A DNA stretch of 64,000 nucleotides from Calamus simplicifolius (Eukaryota > Streptophyta > Magnoliopsida > Arecales > Arecaceae): contig UESW01003830.1 of assembly GCA_900491605.1 (NCBI GenBank), positions 1,913,961-1,977,960 on the forward strand, read 5' to 3'. The notes below the pieces were generated by a model. That model was not told the DNA's origin. It was given only the letters and a program-made list of their open reading frames with translations, and made no database searches. Below are positions 23,121 to 34,455 of this stretch, piece after piece. The stretch's first letter is position 1, and every line of letters starts with the position of its first letter. The position numbers and the translations under genes are program-made.

Positions 23121-24138
23121 CAGTTTAACATACATATAGTGTGCTTTGCTGACCTTCATTTTCTTCTGAGAAGTATGCTTGCTCACTTGTTTTGTATCTG
23201 CAATCTTTTTGAACATGTCCAAACTTTTTGCATTATAACATTGGGGTTTTCCCCTAAACCAGCAATCTTTTTCAGCATGAGAAGACCTTTTACATATATT
23301 GCACCTTTGTTGAGTGCTCTTATCATATTGCCTTTTTGAGAAATTATTTCTTTGCATTTCTCTACCTCTTCCTTTCATATTTTTTCCTCTTCCCCTATTT
23401 TGGTTTTCACCTCTGAATGACTCTCTTTTGACTGAAGCATGACTAGATGATTCTTTTTGAGAATTTTTATCAACCATTTTAAGTTTAGATTGAAAGGCAC
23501 TTTCAATTGATGATTCTTTTTGCCTAAACAATCTTTGCTCATGAGCTTCAAGAGATCCCATTAATTCATGAACACTTAATTCAGAAAGATCTTTAGATTC
23601 TTCAACAATTGCAACTATTGTATCAAATTTTGGAGATAAACTAGCCAAGATTTTCTCACATATTCTTCGCTCGGTGATGGTTTCACCATAGCTCTTCATT
23701 TGATTAACAGTCTCCATGATTTTGGAGAAGTAATCCTTCAATTTTCATTTTCTTGCATTCTCAAATTATCTAATTCTCTTCTTAGAGTTTGAAGTTTGAT
23801 AGGTCTTACCTTTATGTTGCCTTGAAATTCCTCCTGCAAGATATCCCTTGCCTCCTTTGATTTGGTGGCTCTAATAATTCTGGAAAAAAATTTCTCAGAT
23901 ACAGCTTGTTGGATAAAGAACAGGGCTTTGGCATCCTTCTTTTTGTAGTCTTTCAGTTGCTCCTTCTGATTATTTTTGGATTAACTGGGTCTTCGTACCC
24001 GTTCTCAACTAGATCTCATACTTCTTGTGAAATAAAAAGGGTCTTCATCTTGATGCTCCAATAATCATAATTTTCTTCATCAAAAATAGGAATAAAAGGT
24101 TGGTGAATATTCATTCCAATATTGCTTGGGGTTGCCAT
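23064..24138 (-). pseudogene. copia-B gag
   Basis: The ATG at 24138 opens MATPSNIGMN and soon reads IFDEENYDYWSIKMKTL, the usual start of copia gag. A stop and at least one frameshift occur between about 24020 and 23745. From 23741 the frame is open with SLEAHEQRLFRQK, basic repeats (RGENQNRGRGKNMKGRG) and a CCHC knuckle (CNICKRSSHAEKDC). Confidence 0.85.
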
Positions 24139-24860
24139 GAATTTTTTGTAGCAATTTTTTCTTTACTATTTCTTTGTTGATCACCTCATGGGATAGGCCT
24201 TTAGAACTAATGCTTCTCCCTCCATGGATCAACTCCTGGGCTTCTCCCACGAAAACAGCCCTTGTGACGGTGTAACTCCTCACGCCAAGACAACCAACCA
24301 CAGGAAGCTGAATCTTGGCCTTCTTCTTGCCAAGATTTGGGCTCTGTTTTTTTTATAAAAAATGCTCCAAAGACCCACTTGCTGCCAAAAGGATATGTAC
24401 GTTGGAAGCTATTTCCTAACGCCAGAAAGAGCTTCTTTGGAAAAGTTTCTTGGACGAAGGCTGTGAAGATTTTTTTTTTTTTTTTTTGTGGGCTCTCAGG
24501 TCCTCTTTTCCTTTTGACTTTTGATATCAGCTTGGCTTCTTTTGACTTGGCTTATTCCCTTCAACGAAAGGCTAAGAAAGATCCGTGAAATAGGCTCCTG
24601 GGCTATCAACCAATCGGCGGCTTCAAGCACAACGTCACCGATATATATATTTTTTTTTGGAAAGAGGAAATTACATAATGAAAGAACCTGGTGGAAGAAC
24701 TCATCGGCTACGCGTGGAAGGAAAGCACCGTTTCTTTTGGGTCTTCTCGTCCTCCTCGCCTTCACCAAACTTTCTTCTCACGGCCGATCATCCCTCCTCC
24801 TCGCCTTCACCAAACTTTCTTCTCACGGCCGATCATCCCTCCTTGAACTTCGAACTAGGC
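24139..24860 (-). other. 5' leader of copia-B
   Basis: About 720 bp between the primer-binding site and the gag ATG. No convincing coding frame. Contains a perfect 45-bp tandem duplication (24752-24842) and a T tract at 24471-24487. Confidence 0.55.
24752..24842. repeat. 45-bp tandem duplication, two copies
   Basis: The unit containing TTCACCAAACTTTCTTCTCA starts at 24761 and again at 24806 with no mismatch seen. It lies in the copia-B leader. Confidence 0.9.
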
Positions 24861-24870
24861 TCTGATACCA
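24861..24870 (-). other. Primer-binding site of copia-B
   Basis: TCTGATACCA on + is TGGTATCAGA on -, complementary to initiator tRNA-Met and 5 bases from the 5' LTR. Confidence 0.9.
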
Positions 24871-24875
24871 ATTTT

Positions 24876-25131
24876 TGTTGTGATTGTTTCCAACTCAGAT
24901 TATTTTGAGGAGAGAAATCAAGGTAGAAGAAGGGTTTTCACTTAAGAATAAAATTTTTCTATTACGTTTCATTAAGCACATCACCATATAAATATTGTTT
25001 CTTGTTTCTACGGGTAAGCATAATCCTCTTATAATCTTATCCATCTAAGGCTATCCTATCAAATCATAAAAAGATAAGCTCATTATTTAAAAAACTAACT
25101 CTAACAAACTAACAACCATTATCTTTTAACA
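24876..25131 (-). repeat. 5' LTR of copia-B
   Basis: 256 bp, homologous to 19841-20094. It ends ATCTTTTAACA next to the AGATC target duplication. Confidence 0.95.
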
Positions 25132-25302
25132 AGATCCGTGTTGCGCGTGAGCCATCAATTGTTCTCCACCAGCATGACTTCCCTACCACAACTTCCCACC
25201 ATGTGACGAAGCCAGCTTAGTTTTCAGAGAACACCAGCAGACCGCCCTCTCCTCATTCTCCCTTTCCCTTGTTCTGCTAGCCTTCTTCCTCTCCTCTAAG
25301 AC

Positions 25303-25749
25303 ATGCCCAACGCGAGCTCTGAGAACAGAATTTTAAGCCTAGGAGGAGCTCTCTGGTTCCCAGGAAAGAAAATGGAAGGCTTTGGGGCGGCTCCTCTATC
25401 GACGAGAGCGAGAGAGATAGCCAAGAGCCGCGAAGAGCTCCTCGGGCTCCTGAGAGACCTCCCGGACTCGGAGTACGAGCTCTCGTTCGCCGACCTCGTC
25501 GAGAAAGGATCAGCAGCGAAAGAGAAGAATTCGTCGGAAGGTGAATTCAACCGAGCATCGTCTGCTGTGAAGGAGAGAAAGAAGAGGAGGAACAGCAGGG
25601 GAAGTTTCGGCAGCAGCAGCGATGGAGTGCTTCTGAATTTTTATGTGCCGGCTTCCTTGACACGGAGCCTCACCGCACCAAGGTCAACCCGAGCGGGCCG
25701 AGCGGGGGCTTACGGTCATGGGGACGTGGCGGACAGCAACAAGAGGTAA
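25303..25749 (+). CDS. Candidate host gene: small plant protein of unknown function (possibly first exon)
   Basis: A 148-residue open frame begins at the ATG at 25303; a second in-frame ATG at 25372 (MEGFGAAPLSTRAR) may be the true start. The stretch SREELLGLLRDLPDSEYELS followed by a Leu-Val-Glu segment resembles a plant-specific family in which R-E-E-(L/I)-L...LPxSxYELSLxDLVE is conserved; I know no function for it. A basic KERKKRRNSRGS patch (possible nuclear signal) and LLNFYVPASL follow. GC content and codon use are unlike the surrounding transposons. The codon before the stop overlaps AGGTAACC, a plausible splice donor at 25745, so the gene may continue. Copia-B ends only about 170 bp upstream of the first ATG. 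Confidence 0.55.
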   Translation: MPNASSENRILSLGGALWFPGKKMEGFGAAPLSTRAREIAKSREELLGLLRDLPDSEYELSFADLVEKGSAAKEKNSSEGEFNRASSAVKERKKRRNSRGSFGSSSDGVLLNFYVPASLTRSLTAPRSTRAGRAGAYGHGDVADSNKR

Positions 25750-26125
25750 CCTTTCTTGATTTTTTAAAGTCACATAATAGTTAGTAATTTTTGGATCATT
25801 TGGTTGAGACTGTTTGGTTTTTCTTTTCGATTTGGACATGGACTGGAGAAATTTAAACAAAAACTTCAATAATCCGGTTAATAACCAAGATTTTTTTTTA
25901 TTTTTATTTTTTTGCGTTCCCCATCAGTTAGGAGCCGAGGTTTGATGATTTTCTTAGTACATCTGGTGGTGAATTGAAGCATCAGATTTTTAATTGGTGT
26001 TGCCAAATCATTTTCCTCGAATGTCAGGTAAGATCTGGAACCCGATATTTGGTGAGGATGAGCTTGAGTATTCTTTGATGCCTCCGACTTGGACTGGATC
26101 ATGCAAAAAGTCTCAGAAGGCCGAT
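25750..26125. other. Sequence downstream of the candidate gene, nothing firm
   Basis: T-rich with a polypyrimidine tract and CAG at about 25905-25926 that could be a splice acceptor. Joining it to the 25745 donor gives a stop almost at once. No repeat boundary is clear until about 26126. Confidence 0.35.
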
Positions 26126-27270
26126 TGTTCTGGCAGGGACCCTTGACGCTCAAGTGAGTGGTTTGAGAAATAGTAGTGTATCTTTCTCTTTTTCGAAAGT
26201 TAGCTAAGGGCTTAGAGAAATTTTAGAAGTTTGAGAAGTTGAACCCCTTCTCTCATCATGAGCGAAGGTTCTTATACCTAGCCGGGAGTTCCTCTTACCC
26301 CATTTTTGGACAGTTGTTGATTTTGAGATGCTGCATCCTAACACGGAACAAGCGGTAAGGCCAGCAGCAACAAGTAGTGTCCGCCTCATGGCCTGTCTAA
26401 ACTGGCAAGCCACCACTTTGTCCGATATGAGTGGCTACAGCCAGTTGGTGGGCCATATCTCATCAGGCACGGTGCTGCAGATGGTTGGTAGGCTAGGTCT
26501 CATCGGGCGTATGCCACATTCGATAGGTGGGACACGTGGTGCCACAAGTGGGCCACGTGGAGCTGCAGGTGGTAGTTGGATCTTATGGAGCCATAGGTGG
26601 TAGGTGGGCCATGTGGGACTGCGGACGATAGTGGGCCATGTGGGACCATAGGGGTGGCGAGCCTTGCAGTGTTGAGGTCGACTCTGAAGTCGGTGCTGGA
26701 GCCGATGCTGGAGTCAATATTGGGGCCAACTCTGGAGTCAGCGCTAAGGCCGATGCTAGAATCAATATTGGGGCTGACTCTGGAGTCGATGCTGAAAGAT
26801 TTTAGTTGTCTGATTTTACCTTCGTTAGCCAGCCTCATCTGTTAACTCTAACGTGGCTTGATCAGCCACATCATATGCCCTCCCACTCCTGAGCTCATGC
26901 GGTCACATCCCCACTGAGCGAAAGGAGCGTAGACTTTTGATGCCCTCGATCCTTGCCTGTGATTGATTATGGGCCCATGCCTCGGGGAAGGTCAAATCTC
27001 TCTCATTTAAGGGAGCATGGGACGTTGTATCGCCGCTATGCAGAAAATATTTTTTTATTTCTCTCGGAGTTGAGGCCACTTCCCTCGGATAAAGTGAAAG
27101 CCATCATTGTGGTGAGTCATTAGTGTCTCATCATTGGCTGCAGATCACTCCTTTTTGTGCCTGGCCGAGGTGTTTCGCCTTGGGTGAATAAGATTGTGCG
27201 ATGGTTGGGATAGAGCCTTTAATTGGGGATGCCCACGTGGCGGGCCGAATCGGGCGGAATGATTCGAATG
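26126..27270 (-). repeat. Probable 3' LTR region of a Retand-type Ty3/gypsy element (gypsy-1)
   Basis: The first 230 bp (26126-26355, from TGTTCTGGCAGGG to ACGGAACAAGCGG) are repeated at about 42390-42607, in the same orientation and at the other end of the split gypsy element. This is best explained as the two LTRs. The right boundary is not defined. The interior has GC-rich direct repeats (26520-26640, GTGGGCCAYGTGG units) and a 48-bp tandem repeat (26690-26795). Confidence 0.6.
26690..26795. repeat. 48-bp tandem repeat, about two copies
   Basis: GCCGATGCTGGAGTCAATAT at 26701 recurs as GCCGATGCTAGAATCAATAT at 26749. The flanks carry partial GGAGTCGATGCT units. Confidence 0.75.
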
Positions 27271-27274
27271 CCAA

Positions 27275-27284
27275 GCATAAAAGG
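27275..27284 (+). promoter_or_regulatory. Possible promoter of the gypsy-1 antisense ORF
   Basis: GCATAAAAGG lies about 175 bp upstream of the antisense-ORF ATG at 27454, with CACGTGG (G-box-like) near 27232-27238. A TATA-like box in this direction fits separate transcription of the antisense ORF; that is inference. Confidence 0.45.
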
Positions 27285-27453
27285 GGGGTCGTCCCTATCA
27301 CCAAGCTCCTTGTGCATCTTAAGCTTACATGTGCATCCTGAAACCTGAGTCCTCGAGGGCCCTCCCCCTTCGAAACCCTATGTCTGTCATCTCCTTCCGT
27401 GCTCGAGGTTAGTTCTTTCTGACCTCTCTTTGTTTCTCTTTGTTTTCTTCCTC

Positions 27454-28311
27454 ATGGGCCTCAATAGGAAGGGAAAGAAGCCCGTAGTTGTCTCTTCATC
27501 CTCATCCTCCTTTGAGGATAGTGTTCCATTAACACAGCTGCGGGCTGCATATGGGATTTTGATCCGGGACCATCTAGCAGCTGTGGCTCCACCGCCACCA
27601 CCCGTAGCTCCGCCGCCACCTAGGGCTTGTTGGACATCCTCTCCGATCGTTGCCCCCACCTCGGTGGGTCTAGAGAGGATTTCCTCCACCATTATCTCCG
27701 CGGACATAAAGTCCCTTAGGGTAACTTATAGGAACCCTAAAGAGGTCCAATTGTCTGCCCCGGGACCCAATGACAAGGTGACATCCTGTCCTTCCAAAGG
27801 AATCACCCTGTACGAGGAGATCCTTAAGGCAGGCCTTCAGCTTCCCTTCCATCCATTCATCGTCAGTCTTCTTCATAGGTATGCTCTGATGCTAGCACAG
27901 TTGGTCCCGAACTCCTTTGGACCATCTGTGCCTTCATTGTGTTGTGTAGTTACCTTGGCATAGTGGGCCGAGTGTCCTTGTTTCACAGCCTGTACACTTT
28001 TTGCCACCAGTCTGATACCGGGTGGTGGCTATTCACACCTAAACCTGGTTGAGCCCTCAAACTTAGCCTTTCCTCCCTTATTAAATGGTGGAAAATCCGA
28101 TTCTTTTTCGTACACATTGAGGGGGTGAGGCAGAGTTGGGGGGACCTGAACCTGAAGCTGAATAAGAACTTGGCAGTGATTCCGAGGGATCGGGAGGTCT
28201 ATGAGCAATTGTTGTCCTCCCGGGTGCCCCTTTGTTGCAAGCTCTTGTCGGAGGAGAATCTTCAGTAGAACCAACCAAGGGCATAGTTACGGGTCGAAGG
28301 AAGCTAGGAGA
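27454..28311 (+). pseudogene. gypsy-1 antisense ORF (Transposase_28-like), truncated
   Basis: From the ATG at 27454 (MGLNRKGKKPVVV) the frame includes SADIKSLRVTYRNP, then LYEEILKAGLQLPFHPFIV and LMLAQLVPNSF. This is the signature of the family annotated as putative gypsy-type transposon (PF04195). A frameshift near 27945 and further stops follow, but homology continues in other frames (HIEGVRQSWGD, YEQLLSSRVP) to about 28265. The CACTA element cuts it at 28312. It faces opposite to the gypsy gag at 41150-42180, as in Retand-type elements. The C-terminal half is missing and does not resume after the CACTA. It is homologous to 53345-55200. Confidence 0.75.
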
Positions 28312-29000
28312 CACTACAAGAGATTTTAAATATTGCGATGCCCAAATGCGTCGCAATTGCGTCGCTAAACAAGATATTGCGACGCACGCAACGAGGGCGT
28401 CGCTCAACTGTCCGTCGCAATACCCTTTTGTCGCAATTGCATCGCAATATTGCGACTCTCTGCGACGCTCTTGCGACGCCACATTGCGTCGCAATATTGC
28501 GACACATGCAAATGCATCGCTAAATTTAAAAATTAATTTAGTTAGAAAAAAAATTATTATTAAATATTGCGATGCACTAAATTGCATCGCAATATTTAAA
28601 ATTAATTTTTAAAAAAAAAAAATTATTATTAAATATTACGATGCACTAAATTGGGTCACAAAATTGTGACTCATCTAGATGTGTCACAATATTTAATAAT
28701 AATAATTTTGGTATAATAGCGATGCAATTGAGTCGCTAATGCGTCGCAAATAAAAATTATTTTAAAATATTACGACGCAAGGTAATTGCATCGCAATATT
28801 TTAAAATAATTTTTAAGATAAAATAGCGACTCAATTGTAGTCGCTAATGCGTCGCTATTAAATTTATTTTTAAATTATTGCGATGCCAGGTCATTGCGTC
28901 GCAATATTTAATAATAATATTTTAAAAATATTAGCGATCCAATATTAGTCGCTAATGCGTCGCAAATTTTGTTTTTAAAAATATTTAAATGATTAAAAAT
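28312..29000. repeat. CACTA-1 3' subterminal repeats
   Basis: Many copies of (A/T)TGCGACGCA or AGCGACGCA and their complements, often as inverted pairs separated by AT-rich spacers. They are candidate binding sites for the element's own TNPA-like protein, as in En/Spm. Confidence 0.85.
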
Positions 29001-29141
29001 TAAAACGGTTAATTCAATTTGCTAAATCTAAATATTGATACAAACATTTTTCACTCAATCCAAACAATAATATATTTCAAAAAATAATTTATATATTAAA
29101 ATTTTGAAGTTTTTACAACATAAAAAAAAAAAAAAAATACA

Positions 29142-30655
29142 TCAAGAATCTGAACGATCACGTGGAGGCTGTGGAGGCTGTGGAGGCTGAAGACTCTGCG
29201 ACAAGCGGCTAACCATATCCTGCAAATAATGCATCTCATCTCGCATGTCTGCAACCTCATGATCCCGGCCTCGCATACGATCCTCAAAATCCTGCTTGAC
29301 CTCCTGGTGAATCTCCTCTGCAATAGATCTGCGAAGCTCCTGTAAATGCTCGGGAGGAAGATCAGCAGGAACTCGCGAGCTGGAGGCCTGATGGGGAAAA
29401 AATGTAGAAGCTCTAGTGCCCATACCATAGACCCTGCGGTCTCGTGGCAGGGCACCAACAGCCTCCAAAAACACACGTCGACTCTCTCTGCTGAGAGTTC
29501 GACGGGCGTCTCCCCATCAGTAGAGTCGACCTGCGATGCATGGGAGCGAAGCTCCTCGACTCGTGTCTTGAAATTATGAAATCAACAATAAATGAGTTAA
29601 TAAATTTCTCGAAATAAAATTTTAGAAATTAAACAGATACTACATAAATCTAATTTCTTACAGCAACCTCCCGTGATCGCGTGTCGACCCAGGAGCCGTC
29701 CCTCCTGGTGTGTGTCGCCCTGAATAGACGAAACTCACCAGGATCTCCGCCCTCCTGCTCAGTCTATAACAATAAAAAAAATGATATTAATACAAATATT
29801 TGTAAATAACTAAAATAGTAATTAAAATATTTATTTTTTCTTACCATACGCCGTCTGTGCTCCTGAATCGAAATGGAGCCCGAAGTATGACGGGAGAGAC
29901 CCGTGCCAGGACCGCCCTTCTCAGATCGGCGGTTCGTGCTGGCTGATGCGGACCTCCTGCGCCAGCCATCGGACTCCCAGGCCTGCTGCCACTCGTGCCA
30001 AACACCCTCTGGCATGTGCGCAGGACACTAACCCGATGACCTCCAACGATGAAGCATGTCGGAGTATCGGCGTCGCGTCAGAGCCTCCCATGCTGCCCTA
30101 ATGGCATCATGGGTGGCAGGATCCCACGTAAACTTTTTCTGCATTAAAATAAATAGTTAGTTTCTGAATTTATTAAGTTTAAAGAATTATATATCACTGA
30201 TAAATTGTATTTAATAAGTTTACCTGAAACTCAGAAAAATAAAACTCCCTCGTGGCTGGAGATACGTGGCGCCAATCGTAGCCACTGGGATCTGCACGCC
30301 TCTGAAAAACGGCGCTGATGTGGCTGGATACATGATGCTGCTCAATGAATCTATTAAAAAAATGCAAGTTTATAAGTAAATGACTTAAAAACATAAATAA
30401 ATATTTTTAATTAGTATATACTTACATCCCCTGAGCATCAAGTCTAAGTACAGTGCGGCCGCCGATGGTGGAAGAACTCTCGGAGGTCTGTGCCGATCGA
30501 CTGGATGGAAATACTGCTGCAGAGATCGAAGGCTGCGCCTCTGCTGGAGATCCAAACTCTCCATCTCCGACGCTCATGTGATCTGATGTCGCAGGATCCA
30601 AACTACGTCTCTGCTCACCCAAACTATCGTCGGTAGATCTACCTCTGCCCCTCAT
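29142..30655 (-). pseudogene. CACTA-1 second gene: Transposase_24 (Ptta/En/Spm, TNPA-like), five exons
   Basis: Family members bind subterminal repeats and assist TNP2. GT-AG introns let me place five exons on the - strand: 30655-30427 (MRGRGRSTDD), 30350-30224 (FIEQHHVSSHISAVFQRR), 30138-29845 (KKFTWDPATHDAIRAAWEAL), 29763-29662 (EFRLFRATHTRRDGSW) and 29566-29142. The reading phase is kept across all four junctions. The third exon carries HMPEGVWHEWQQAW, typical of the family. The last exon ends in a heptad-like stretch (LQELRRSIAEEIHQEV) and a Pro-Gln tail. Two defects are seen: an in-frame TAG at 30028-30030 and a one-base shift near 29485. Otherwise it is well preserved. Confidence 0.82.
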
Positions 30656-30759
30656 ACTGAAAATACTAAAGATTCACACAATTAAATTACGATTAATGAT
30701 TGACTATGTAAGAATTTAACACTTATAAAAAAAAGTTAAATTTTAAAAAACCTTTATGT

Positions 30760-33700
30760 TTAATCGGTGTCATTTGTTTCGTGAAATGTTGGTTCAACAT
30801 CCGATGCCGTATCGGATTGCGAATCAGTTTCATTATCATCGGAAGGAAACCGAACATTTGCATCCGCAATTTGTTGGACATCACCACTTGGATCTCTAAG
30901 TGATGTTTCAGGAGCCCTTTTGTCATCCTCAATTGCATGCATTTCCATCTCATCCTCTTGAAATGCAAGGCACTCGGTTGATTGACTTGATGAACTCTCC
31001 TCTAATACGATTGTTGAACGTGGGACGATTTTAGAAACGGCCCACCAATCTCGCTTGTCGTTGCGCAAACTTGGATATCCGCAGTAAAAGACTTGCTGAG
31101 CTTGGGATGCAAGGATGAATGGGTCATATTTCTGCAATCTTCGTCGATGGTTCACTTCAACCAAATTATAGTCGTTATGAACCCTTTTGCCCACAGGAAC
31201 TATCGGATCGAACCAATCACAACGAAACAATACGGTTCGTTTCATAGGCCAACCGGGATATTCAACTTCAACCACCTCTACTAACTTTCCATAATAATCC
31301 TGCATATTTGCTCCAACACTTTCTCCTTTTACACACACGCCCCAGTTCTGCGTGCCTCTTGAAGCTGCTAATCGTTCAATCTGAAATTTGTACCCATTTA
31401 CAAAATAGCCAGTAGAGGTTGTTACGGTCTTCAATGGCCATTGCGATAGACATTTAATGAAAATATTGTCGGTTGTCGACCATGGACCATTGACCTATAA
31501 ATTAATAAGCTATTGACATCCAATTCAAAAAATAATAGCCATTATCGAAATTGATTGAGTGATACTACTCACAAATTCATAAAACCAGTAAGCAAACTCC
31601 ATTTCTAATTTCTGCCCAATTGCAACTTGACTGATGTCGGGATTCATCTGTCGTTGTCTATCACAAAACATCCTTATGGGATGAAAAGGATGAAAACTAC
31701 TGTTAGAAATTAAATATTATGATATATTATTATATAAATTTAAATTTTCAATTTAGCATTGAAGTATACACTTACTCAATATATGGATCGACTTCTCGAC
31801 AGTTCATTAGGATGTAATAATGTGCTGCATTATACTCCATATCGCTAAATTTCTTGACTTCTGCCCACCAAATGAACGGCCAATAGCTTTAAAAATTGAT
31901 ATTCTACCGTCATTAGCTTCTGCTTCGTCCACACATACGTCATCATTACGACCATGATTTCGGCTCCTCGTGTAGACGTGACCCTCAAAGTAATGTGAGG
32001 CAAAAGCTGAAACTTCTTCGACCAAGTGTGCATTGCATATAGAACCTTCAACCCTTGCCTTATTACACACATTATTTTTTAACTTCTTAAGATACCTATA
32101 TGTAAAGTTGCAACAAAAAATTAACGAATTTTTCAAGCAATGAAATAATATTTGAAATGTCAACATATCTTAATGATGTATATATTTACCTCTCGAAAGG
32201 ATACATCCAGCGATACTGCACGGGACCAGCTATGCTCGCTTCGTATGGCAAGTGAACCGGTAAATGCTCCATTGAGTCAAAAAAACTGGGAGGAAATATT
32301 CGCTCAAGCTTGCATAAAATAATTGGAATTTCCTCCTCAAGCCTTGCCATGGATGCAGAAGTAATGACTGCGGCAGATAACTCCTTGAAGAATAAGCTGA
32401 GCTCCGTAATTGCCTTCCAGACATGTTGCGGAAGCAACTCACGAAAAGCTATAGGTAATAATCGTTGCATGAAAACATGGCAGTCGTGGCTCTTCATGCC
32501 GAACAACTTGAGCTTATGCATGTCCACACACCTACCGATATTTGAGGCATAACCATCTGGAAATTTTAACCCTCTTAGCCAGTTACATAAAACTTCTCAT
32601 GAATTTCTGTCAAGAGTGTAACATGCTTTAAGATAGGTCCCATCGGCACTCCTTCTCAAATCACCTCTTCTGCAGTACTGATTAAGTTTTCTCTTGACTT
32701 TGCAGTATCTTTTGTTTTTCCCGGGATGTTTAGCACCGTGTTAAATATGTTATCAAAGAAATTTTTCTCGATATGCATAACATCCAAGTTGTGCCGGATG
32801 AGATTTGTGCTCCAATAAGGCAAATCCCAAAATATACTTCGCTTCTTCCAGTTATGTTCTTTACATATACGACTATTTATTCTATCTGCATCCGGTTCCC
32901 ATGCATACATCAACCCCAAATGCTCTATAGAATCAAATAGATCCGTGCCGGACCTAACCGGTTCGGCAAATTTTGTGACTGCTTTGTTCTTCCGGAAGGC
33001 GATCAAGTTACGCCTGTAAGGATGATTTGGGGGCAAGAACTTCCTATGGTTATCAAACCATGACTGCTTACCACTCTTCTGCAATGTAAATGCATCCGAA
33101 TCATACATGCAATGAGGGCATGCCAGACGTCCAGCAGTGCTCCAACCAGACAACATTGCATATGCCGGAAAATCACTTATTGTCCACATCAAAGCAGCTC
33201 TCATTAAGAAATTTTGTTTCATAGAAATGTCGTAGGCTACCACTCCTGTTTCCCACAACATTTTCAATTCGGCCACCAACGGTTGCAGAAAGACATCAAT
33301 CTTTTCCTTTGGATTTGATGGTCCTGGAACCAAAACGGTTAAAAACATTGCAGTATCTTTCATGCACTTCCATGGAGGAAGGTTATATACAGTCAGTATC
33401 ACAGGCCAACATGAATACTGTTGCCCCGCTTGACCAAATGGTTGGAAGCCATCGGTACAAAGACCTAATCTCACATTCCTTATATCTTCAGCGAAATCAG
33501 GATGATTTTCATTGAAATGCTTCCAAGCCTTTGAATCTGATGGATGCCGCATTTCATCCTCTTTAGATTCATGTTCGGCATGCCATCTCATATCAGCAGC
33601 TGTTGCCTCAGATCTGTATAATCTCTGCAGGCGTGGGGTAAGAGGAAAGTAATGCATCCTCTTGTAAGGCACACTTTTCCTCCTACTTGTACCGGCTCCT

Positions 33701-34455
33701 CCTTCGGTGTTTTTGAACCTCGATTGCCCACAAATCTTACACCATCTCAGCTCTGAGTCTTCACCCCAAAATATCATACAATTGTTCAAGCAACAATCGA
33801 TCTTATTAACTGGGAGCCCAAGCCCACGCAACAACTTCTTTGTTGCGTAAAAACTGTCTGCGGCAATATTATCATTTGGCAGAATTTCTTTGATTAACTC
33901 AGCTACAGAATTGAACGCCTTTTCTGATAATCGATGTTCTGCCTTAATATTCAACATTCGAGCAGCTGTAGAGAACTGGGAATGACCCTCACACCCAGGA
34001 TACAATTCTTGATTTGCAGCACGCAACATATCATAAAATTGTTGTGCTTCTGGATTTGGTTCTTCCATAAATGTATTCTGATTGAAGTCATTACCCGATG
34101 CATTCATCACCATTTGTTCATATGTGTTTAAATTCATAAATGGTTCATCTACGGGAATTGACTCTTGTTGGCCTATAACAGCTGCTAGAATATCCTCTGG
34201 TTCACCATGACAGTACCAAACATAGTAATCAGGAACAAAACCCTTCTTACACAAATGCACCTTAACAGTTTCCACATCTCTGTAGGCTTTATTCTGACAC
34301 CTGTGGAAGTTGCATGGGCACCTAATCCTAGGCCCATCCATCCATTCAGGTTGGCTACATGCAAATGCGATAAATTCTTTCAATCCATTCAGAAAATCTG
34401 GATTCAGCAAGCCATCTTTTATCCTTGCATACATCCATGAGCGAGTCTCGCTCAT
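30760..34455 (-). pseudogene. CACTA-1 transposase, TNP2-like, four exons
   Basis: TNP2 cuts the CACTA ends. Exons by GT-AG borders are 34455-32190, 32095-31776, 31699-31573 and 31494-30760. Exon 1 begins MSETRSWMYARIKDG (Transpos_assoc), with RCPCNFHRC and WCKICGQSRF Cys motifs. The Transposase_21 core includes YKRMHYFPLTPRLQRLY, DMRWHAEH and LNIPGK. It ends with DUF4218 (KLFGMKSHDCHVFMQRLLP). Exon 2 continues YLKKLKNNV, and exon 4 carries DUF4216 (VVEVEYPGWPMKRTVLFRCD). Defects: a one-base shift near 32690, a TGA near 32603 and a TAG-type stop soon after, and a shift near 31855. The domain set is complete but the gene is unlikely to give active protein. Confidence 0.88.

Larger units (their letters stand above)
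19841..25131 (-). mobile_element. copia-B: compact Ty1/copia element with 5-bp target duplication
   Basis: Two direct LTRs (19841-20094 and 24876-25131) flank gag-pol on the - strand. AGATC lies at 19836-19840 and 25132-25136, which is the target duplication. The LTRs are about 255 bp and roughly 95% identical by eye. The total of 5.3 kb and the wording of integrase and RT fit the Tnt1/Tork or Ale groups; I cannot decide which. Domain order is gag, protease, integrase, RT, RNase H. It has a handful of frameshifts and is otherwise well preserved. Confidence 0.95.
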
